Of a stretch of DNA of 13,931 nt, positions 6,704 to 11,715 are shown one piece after another (the stretch's first letter is position 1; the number at the start of each line of letters is the position of its first letter). The position numbers and the translations under genes were made by a program. The DNA lies in contig CAMUZJ010000024.1 in NCBI GenBank assembly GCA_947165195.1, forward strand, positions 1 to 13,931, given 5' to 3'. Source of the stretch: an uncultured Bacillota bacterium (lineage in GTDB: Bacteria; Bacillota_I; Bacilli_A; RF39; UBA660). A model generated the notes under the pieces. The model searched no databases, was not told the origin of the DNA, and saw only the letters and a program-made list of their open reading frames with translations.

Positions 6704-7714
6704 CTAAATCAAAGATTTTCTAGTAAAGGCTTTTATATTCTTATCTAGGTAAACATCTATTACCCCTTTATTAACAATTTTAATAAATCCTAGTCCTGTA
6801 ATTACTAAATCCTCTTCATATTTTATATTCATAGTTGTTTTATTAAAATCTTTTAAATCATTATTATTCACTAAGTTTAGAAGTCTTCTTACTTTTAAAT
6901 CATTAGAAACATATACAGTAAAGCTATTTTTTTCTCCTTCTATATAATCAATTCGTAAAAAGTTTTCGATAATAATAGATTGATTTTTTCTTAATTGATA
7001 AGTCTTTGGTTTAATTTCTTTTTTAGGAGATATCTTTTTTACCATTTTCTCATCGACATGATTTAGAATCGATCCAGAATCTACTAATCCTGGAGTATCT
7101 ATTAGTGTTAAATGATCATTAATTTCAATCGTAATCATACTTAATGTAGTAGATGGAAGTGGTGACATTGTTAACTCTTGTGTTTTATCGGAATAATTTT
7201 TTATTAGTTGATTGATAAGAGAAGATTTTCCTGCATTGGTATGTCCTACTACATATACATTTTTACTAGTCTGATAATATTTTATTCTCTTTAGTAAGTA
7301 ATCAATATTGTAATTTTTATTACAGCTAATTACAATAATTTCTTCTACTTGAATATTCAAATCTTCTAAATACTTAATTAATTTTTTTTCTTTTACAGAC
7401 TTTGGTAAAACATCTTTTTTATTTAATACTAAGATCATTTTATTCGGTAATATTTCTCTTATCTTTTTAAAATCATCCTCTAAATTTAACAAATCTGTAA
7501 TGTATAATACTAAGTCTTTTGTTTTTCCGACTGTTTTTAATATTTCCAAGTATTCCTCATTGGATTTGGTTACTACTTGATAGTCCCCATAGTTTTTCAT
7601 TCGAAAACATCTTTGACAGTAATCATTTTCTAAACTAGTAGTATATCCTTCTTGCAAAATATTTTGATCTTGTAAGGTAACTCCGCATCCTAAACATTTT
7701 TTTACATCATTCAT
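6704..7714 (-). CDS. yqeH: Circularly permuted ribosome-assembly GTPase YqeH
   Basis: This 336-residue cytosolic GTPase of the YqeH/YlqF type acts in 30S ribosomal subunit assembly. An N-terminal zinc finger (C7-x2-C10 and C33-x2-C36, in CLGCGVTL and YCQRCFRMKNY) is followed by the permuted order of GTPase motifs: G4 NKKD (98-101), G5 ISCNK, then G1 GHTNAGKS (157-164), a G2 Thr after the PLPSTT segment, and G3 DTPG (206-209). This G4-G5-G1-G2-G3 order is diagnostic. The C-terminal third matches the YqeH RNA-binding tail region in length; B. subtilis YqeH is about 366. A TTG at 7732 would extend it by six residues, but GAGGT seven bases before ATG at 7714 decides for the shorter form. It overlaps the end of yqeG by eight bases, so the two are translationally coupled. 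Confidence 0.93.
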   Translation of the reverse strand: MNDVKKCLGCGVTLQDQNILQEGYTTSLENDYCQRCFRMKNYGDYQVVTKSNEEYLEILKTVGKTKDLVLYITDLLNLEDDFKKIREILPNKMILVLNKKDVLPKSVKEKKLIKYLEDLNIQVEEIIVISCNKNYNIDYLLKRIKYYQTSKNVYVVGHTNAGKSSLINQLIKNYSDKTQELTMSPLPSTTLSMITIEINDHLTLIDTPGLVDSGSILNHVDEKMVKKISPKKEIKPKTYQLRKNQSIIIENFLRIDYIEGEKNSFTVYVSNDLKVRRLLNLVNNNDLKDFNKTTMNIKYEEDLVITGLGFIKIVNKGVIDVYLDKNIKAFTRKSLI

Positions 7715-8225
7715 AATAATTACCTCTTTCAAATACTCCTTTTTTCTGGTAGTGCTTTACTATTTGATTTTCTATTTTTCTATTAAAACTCGTTATTTTT
7801 AAATCTTTTTCTCCTAATGGATCTACTAGAATTGTCTTTATTCCAAACCTTTTTCCAGCTAGTACATCTGTTACTATCTGATCTCCAATCATTACCATTT
7901 CTTTTTTTTGAAAATGATTTTTATTTTTGATCATTCTAAGTCCTCTAGTAAGTGGTTTTAAGCTCCATGAGGTACCTTCTACTCCTAATTCTTCAAGATA
8001 GGGACTAATCCTTTTTCTTGTATTATTACTACAAATATAAACAAAAAAGTCTTTTTGTAATTCTTTTAATAGTTTTTTACTTTCCTCTGGACATTTTTTA
8101 TGAGAAGTCATTCCTAATGTATTATCTAAATCAAAGATTAGACACTTGATTCCTTCTTCTTTTAACTTAAGAAAATTAATAGAATATATATTTTTGTAAT
8201 ACTTAGTAGGTTTAAAATAACTCAT
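7707..8225 (-). CDS. yqeG: YqeG-family HAD phosphatase
   Basis: This 172-residue protein is exactly the length typical of the YqeG family (TIGR01668). HAD motif I is FDLDNTLG (Asp32, Asp34, Thr36), motif II is CSNN, the motif III lysine lies in WSLKP, and motif IV is MIGDQIVTDVLAGKRFG. The family is related to mitochondrial Gep4, a phosphatidylglycerophosphate phosphatase, so a role in making phosphatidylglycerol is possible; that is inference from homology. The second position after motif I has lost the usual VEWD-type residues (here GMTS). ATG at 8225 has AGGTGA upstream. It is followed by yqeH with an eight-base overlap, the conserved yqeG-yqeH order of Bacillota, and is transcribed from the promoter at 8243-8271. 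Confidence 0.9.
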   Translation of the reverse strand: MSYFKPTKYYKNIYSINFLKLKEEGIKCLIFDLDNTLGMTSHKKCPEESKKLLKELQKDFFVYICSNNTRKRISPYLEELGVEGTSWSLKPLTRGLRMIKNKNHFQKKEMVMIGDQIVTDVLAGKRFGIKTILVDPLGEKDLKITSFNRKIENQIVKHYQKKGVFERGNYYE

Positions 8226-8242
8226 TATATCACCTGCTAATA

Positions 8243-8271
8243 ATTATAAACTAAATTCTATTAATTATCAA
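8243..8271 (-). promoter_or_regulatory. Sigma-A promoter of yqeG-yqeH inside the sigK 3' end
   Basis: TTGATA (8266-8271) and TATAAT (8243-8248) are 17 bases apart, nearly consensus. The -35 box lies within the last codons of the sigma-factor gene. Transcription would begin only about ten bases before the yqeG ATG, so the leader would be very short. Confidence 0.7.
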
Positions 8272-8959
8272 TTTTTTTATTCTTAATAAATTCTTTTAAT
8301 ATCTTAGTAAGTGCTCTTTTTTCAATTCTTGAAACATAACTTCTACTAATTCCTAATTTTTTTGCAATTACTTTTTGTGTCTTTTCTTCTTCTCCTTCTA
8401 ATCCATAGCGCTTCTTAATAATATTTTTTTCTCTAGGGCTTAAAACATTCATATATTTTTTTAATAATTCTACATTATCTTGTAATTCTATTTTTTCTAA
8501 GACATCACAATCTTCTACTTTTAAAACATCCATAACAGCTATTTCATTTCCATCTTTATCATAACCTACATAATCATTTAAAGATACATCTTTACTATAT
8601 TTATTATTGGCTCTAAAATACATTAAAATTTCATTTTCAATACATCTAGCACAGTAGGTAGTAATTTTTACTCCTTTTTCTTTCGAGTAAGAATCTACTC
8701 CTTTAATTAAGCCAATCGTACCAATACTAATTAAATCATCATTATCCGAATAGTTTCTATCAAATTTTTTTACAATATGCGCAACTAGTCTTAAGTTGTG
8801 TTCTATTAAAATAGCTCTAGCTTCTTTATCTCCTTTTTCTAATAAGTCTATATATTTATTTTCTTCTTCTTTTGTAAGTGGCTCTTTAAAGACATCATTG
8901 GAGTAAGATCCAGTTAAACAAAATAAGTTTTTAAAAATATCTAACAAATTAAAAAACAT
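8261..8959 (-). CDS. sigK: Sporulation sigma factor, SigK-like with pro-sequence
   Basis: This 232-residue sigma-70 factor has region 2 (LIEHNLRLVAHIVKKFD, DDLISIGTIGLIKGVDSY, TTYCARCIENEILMYFR), the characteristic VSLNDYVGYDKDGNEIAVMDVL stretch and a region 4 helix-turn-helix (VIAKKLGISRSYVSRIEKRALTKIL). These are hallmarks of SigK/SigE mother-cell sigma factors. The N-terminus, a hydrophobic run of about 17 residues ending LFCLTGSYSND before FKEPLTKEEE, matches the pro-sequence that the SpoIVFB protease removes in SigK, with cleavage expected near Ser18-Tyr19. The gene is uninterrupted: there is no skin-type element. ATG at 8959 has AGGAGG five bases upstream. It implies late sporulation capacity or a remnant of it. 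SigE is the main alternative, but the short pro-sequence favours SigK. Confidence 0.85.
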   Translation of the reverse strand: MFFNLLDIFKNLFCLTGSYSNDVFKEPLTKEEENKYIDLLEKGDKEARAILIEHNLRLVAHIVKKFDRNYSDNDDLISIGTIGLIKGVDSYSKEKGVKITTYCARCIENEILMYFRANNKYSKDVSLNDYVGYDKDGNEIAVMDVLKVEDCDVLEKIELQDNVELLKKYMNVLSPREKNIIKKRYGLEGEEEKTQKVIAKKLGISRSYVSRIEKRALTKILKEFIKNKKIDN

Positions 8960-8975
8960 ATAACCCTCCTAGAGA

Positions 8976-9004
8976 AGTATATGTTTTTAGTTTTTCTTAA
9001 ATAC
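8976..9004 (-). promoter_or_regulatory. Possible promoter of the sigK-like gene
   Basis: In the 68-base gap before sigK the minus strand has CATATACT about ten bases upstream of AGGAGG. Read as sigma-A it is TATACT (8976-8981) with a poor -35 (GTATTT) at 17 bases. Read as a sigma-E/K type it is a CATA-based -10. No convincing terminator for the upstream surface-protein gene is seen in this gap, so read-through from that gene is also possible. Confidence 0.3.
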
Positions 9005-9027
9005 GAGCTCTAATTTAATTTTAATGA

Positions 9028-11343
9028 TTAGTTACTTTTATAGGCAAGATTAATATCCAAAGAATAATATTTAGAATATTCTGTATAAATATTGGTACTA
9101 TTATCTCCATAATATACATAGTGCGTAGAAGCATTTTTTGTTGTTCCAGTAAACATACTACTATAACTTGTTGCTCCTCTAGTATCCCATTTACTTAGGT
9201 CTACTCCATTTAATTTATAGCAGTTATAGAACATTGCTGACATATTTTTGGTATTAGAAACGTTCCAATTGGTTACATTTAAAGTAGTAACTTTTTCCAT
9301 TCCATAGAATAAACCTTCCATATTAGTACCTTTTGAGGTATTAAAATGACTTATATTTAATGTAGTTAAATTGGTAGTTAATGCAAACATATAATTGAAG
9401 TTTGTAACTTGTGATGTATCCCAATTATTTAGATTTAGTGATGTTAATCCTGTCATATTACCAAACATGTAAGAGGTATCTCTTACCTTAGAAGTATTCC
9501 ATCCACTTAAATTTAGCGATGTAATTTTTGTACAGTATTGGAACATAGCAGCAATGCTTGTTACATTGGTTGTATTGAAACTTTCAAGTCCTTTTACTTC
9601 TGTTAAATTGGAAGTAGTATCTGAACCAAACATCCAAGTCATATCGGTTACTTTATCTGTATTCCAATTTCTTAAATCTAGTGTTGTTACATTTCTTAAA
9701 TTACTAAATGTACCGTACATATTTGTTACATTTTCTGTATTCCATCTACTTACATCTAAAGTAGTTAATCCTAAATTATTGTAGAAAGTTTGGCGCATAT
9801 TTTCTACTTTGCTTGTATCCCAATTACTTACATTTAAATTTGTTATTTTTTGAGTATTTTTAAAGGTTAATCCCAAATTGGTGACATTTTCTGTATTCCA
9901 CTGACTTACATCTAAAGTTGTCAAATTACTTGCATTATAAAACATAGACTGCATTGTAGTAACATGAGAAGTATCTAGATTACTTCCATGCAATACTTCT
10001 GTTAGATTTGTTGCTCCATTAAACCAAAATGCTGTACTAATTGGTCTTGTTCTCTCTTCAAAATCTACGGTAGTAATATTTGTAATATTTCCATCAGCAA
10101 TCCATGGAACTTCTGTATTAGCAGTATAATTGGTACCTGTTATATTGTATTTTTGAACAAGTGTTTTTCCTGAATCTACATCTCCATCTTCATTGAATAC
10201 CATTAATCCATCACTATAAAGAATAGCATATACTTCATGATCAGAAACAAACATAGAATCTGTAGACTCAATTGATTTATTTCCTGCTATATCTTCTGCA
10301 TAAGCTACTACTACATAGGTAGCATCTCCTAAACCTGTAAAAGTATAATTAGAATTGCTACTTGATACAAATGTTTCTCCATTATCTTTCGAATAATAAT
10401 ATTTAAAAATTCCAGAAGCAGAATCTGTTGCTGTTAAGTCTATGGTAATACTATCAGGACCTTGCGTCGTAGTAAAATCAGTAATCTCTGGTCCATCTTT
10501 ATCTACTAAATATAGACTAGAACAAGTCGTTGTACTTTTATTTCCAAATATATCTTCTCCGTTCATACAAATTAATTTTTCTTCTGCATTAGATGGAAAT
10601 TCATAGTTAAATACATTATTAGAAACCATTCCTCTAATATTTGGTGTACAACTACTATTTGATATACAGTAATTTACATTTTTAATGGCATCAGTATCCG
10701 TTATATTGTAGGAAACTATAACAGATTTTTTCCAAGGGGCATTTCCATCTACTACTGTTACTCCATTTTCTGAAACAGTAGGAGGAACTTGATTGGTAAC
10801 TCCATGTTGCCTAGCAACTGCATTATTATCTGCTTGATCATATTTTACAGCTAATGCTAAATTAAAATCTAAATTCTCATCTGGTAACTCATCTATATTT
10901 AGATTCTGACTGTACTTAAGATTCATTTTTAGAGTTTCATGCTCTCCAGATTCTAATAAATCATACTTAGAAACTTCTACCCCATCCACATAACTAGTCG
11001 TTATATCCAAATACTTTTTTAATTCATCAGCTATTCCTTGTACTTCTATCGTATCTAACATAGCATCGAGTGTTCCATCATTAAATACATCAAAATAGAA
11101 AGTATAATCAGCCCCTGGATTACTTAAATCAATATTAAATCGTATAGTCGTATTATCCTCATCAATTGATGCAGAATTATTAGAAGAAGCATCATACGTT
11201 AAATTAGCAAAATAGACATCCCAGGTCTGTCCTTTTAATTTACTAGTACCTGTAATACTTAGATTACTAGTAATTAGGGCATATCCTATTCCCAAAACAA
11301 GGACTATACATAGAATGATTCTAAAATAAAACCTTTTTTTCAT
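9028..11343 (-). CDS. Secreted surface protein with 11 DUF285 (BspA-type) repeats and two Ig-like modules
   Basis: This 771-residue paralog of the protein at 537 is predicted to be extracellular. Residues 1-25 are a signal/anchor segment ending LGIGYAL. Residues about 37-178 are the shared beta-rich domain (TWDVYFANL, DLSNPGADYTFYFDVFNDGTLDAMLDTIEVQG). Residues about 200-285 are an Ig-like module with four cysteines (226, 232, 259, 274) also found in the protein at 11716 but missing from protein 1. Residues about 290-365 are the second Ig-like module (KYYYSKDNGETFVSSS). From about 445 to 735 there are 11 repeats of some 26 residues of the DUF285 type (LDVSxWNTENVTNM). The C-terminus (VYYGDNSTNIYTEY, INLAYK) resembles that of protein 1 and has no LPXTG or membrane anchor. 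ATG at 11343 has AGGTGG seven bases upstream; an ATGTAA overlaps just before it. Ligand unknown. Confidence 0.85.
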   Translation of the reverse strand: MKKRFYFRIILCIVLVLGIGYALITSNLSITGTSKLKGQTWDVYFANLTYDASSNNSASIDEDNTTIRFNIDLSNPGADYTFYFDVFNDGTLDAMLDTIEVQGIADELKKYLDITTSYVDGVEVSKYDLLESGEHETLKMNLKYSQNLNIDELPDENLDFNLALAVKYDQADNNAVARQHGVTNQVPPTVSENGVTVVDGNAPWKKSVIVSYNITDTDAIKNVNYCISNSSCTPNIRGMVSNNVFNYEFPSNAEEKLICMNGEDIFGNKSTTTCSSLYLVDKDGPEITDFTTTQGPDSITIDLTATDSASGIFKYYYSKDNGETFVSSSNSNYTFTGLGDATYVVVAYAEDIAGNKSIESTDSMFVSDHEVYAILYSDGLMVFNEDGDVDSGKTLVQKYNITGTNYTANTEVPWIADGNITNITTVDFEERTRPISTAFWFNGATNLTEVLHGSNLDTSHVTTMQSMFYNASNLTTLDVSQWNTENVTNLGLTFKNTQKITNLNVSNWDTSKVENMRQTFYNNLGLTTLDVSRWNTENVTNMYGTFSNLRNVTTLDLRNWNTDKVTDMTWMFGSDTTSNLTEVKGLESFNTTNVTSIAAMFQYCTKITSLNLSGWNTSKVRDTSYMFGNMTGLTSLNLNNWDTSQVTNFNYMFALTTNLTTLNISHFNTSKGTNMEGLFYGMEKVTTLNVTNWNVSNTKNMSAMFYNCYKLNGVDLSKWDTRGATSYSSMFTGTTKNASTHYVYYGDNSTNIYTEYSKYYSLDINLAYKSN

Positions 11344-11373
11344 TACATAACCACCTTACTCTATACTAATAAA

Positions 11374-11402
11374 AGTATAGCATAAGTCATTGGAAATTTA
11401 AA
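11374..11402 (-). promoter_or_regulatory. Promoter of secreted DUF285 protein 2
   Basis: TATACT (11374-11379), preceded by TGC (extended -10), lies 17 bases from TTTAAA (11397-11402). An A-tract (AAAAAAATAG) directly upstream of the -35 could be an UP element, and it belongs to an AT-only hairpin (11407-11425). A 7+7 inverted repeat CTATACT-N6-AGTATAG (11361-11380) covers the -10 box. Confidence 0.55.
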
Positions 11403-11544
11403 CTATTTTTTTCTAGAAGAAAAAAGAACTACAAGTGCTATTTTATAAAAATTCTATATAGGTTTAATTCATTTTGCATCGTGTCTTCTTCTCTATTAGA
11501 TACAGAGTACTTTACATTCTTTAGTTGTTCTGCATCATTGATAT

Positions 11545-11612
11545 TAAAAACAACACCCAGTGAAAATTGAATGTTTTAAATTTCTTCACCCCACTAAAAG
11601 ATGTTGTTTTTA
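11545..11612 (-). repeat. 11-bp inverted repeat inside the pseudogene (possible terminator)
   Basis: TAAAAACAACA (11545-11555) and TGTTGTTTTTA (11602-11612) are perfect inverted copies 46 bases apart; an inner GTGAAG/TTTTCAC pairing can extend the hairpin. On the minus strand the distal arm ends in TTTTTAATAT, so it could terminate transcription of protein 3. One arm is the old coding sequence of the pseudogene, so the structure may be secondary. Confidence 0.4.
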
Positions 11613-11624
11613 TATTTTTACAAA

Positions 11625-11642
11625 CCCCATCAGAAGATGGAG
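11625..11642 (-). terminator. Possible short terminator downstream of protein 3
   Basis: On the minus strand CTCCATC, TTCT, GATGGGG form a 7-pair stem (one G-T), 74 bases after the stop codon of the gene at 11716. The following GTTTGTAAAAA is a poor T-tract, so this is weak as a Rho-independent terminator. Confidence 0.3.
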
Positions 11643-11715
11643 CTCATTACTACATTATTAGACTTTTCATCTATATCAGTAAAATAAATATTCCAAGATT
11701 TAATTTGATTATGGC

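Larger units (their letters stand above)
11438..11713 (-). pseudogene. Decayed remnant of a fourth member of the secreted-protein family
   Basis: Two stretches of recognisable family sequence remain, neither with a start codon. At 11713-11630 the minus strand encodes IKSWNIYFTDIDEKSNNVV before a TGA, matching the beginning of the shared N-terminal domain (NTWDVHFENITDKSFNKTN in the protein at 537). At 11554-11438 it encodes VVFNINDAEQLKNVKYSVSN and then an unrelated tail to TAG, matching the cysteine-containing Ig-like module of the protein at 11716 (VTFDVADSEQLKSVKYCVSS). About 150 residues that should lie between them are missing, the conserved Cys is Ser, and everything after the module is lost. 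It sits directly downstream of the protein 3 stop codon. The similarity is judged by eye over short stretches, but the order and strand are right. Confidence 0.65.

Noticed and set aside
9554..9784. Plus-strand open frame of 76 codons
   Set aside because: Antisense to the DUF285 repeats of the gene at 9028; the same mirror pattern as at 916.
11400..11715. Template repeat of a diversity-generating retroelement downstream of protein 3
   Set aside because: The region matches the N-terminal and Ig-like parts of the family, not the lectin-like end of protein 3, so it is a pseudogene fragment rather than a template.
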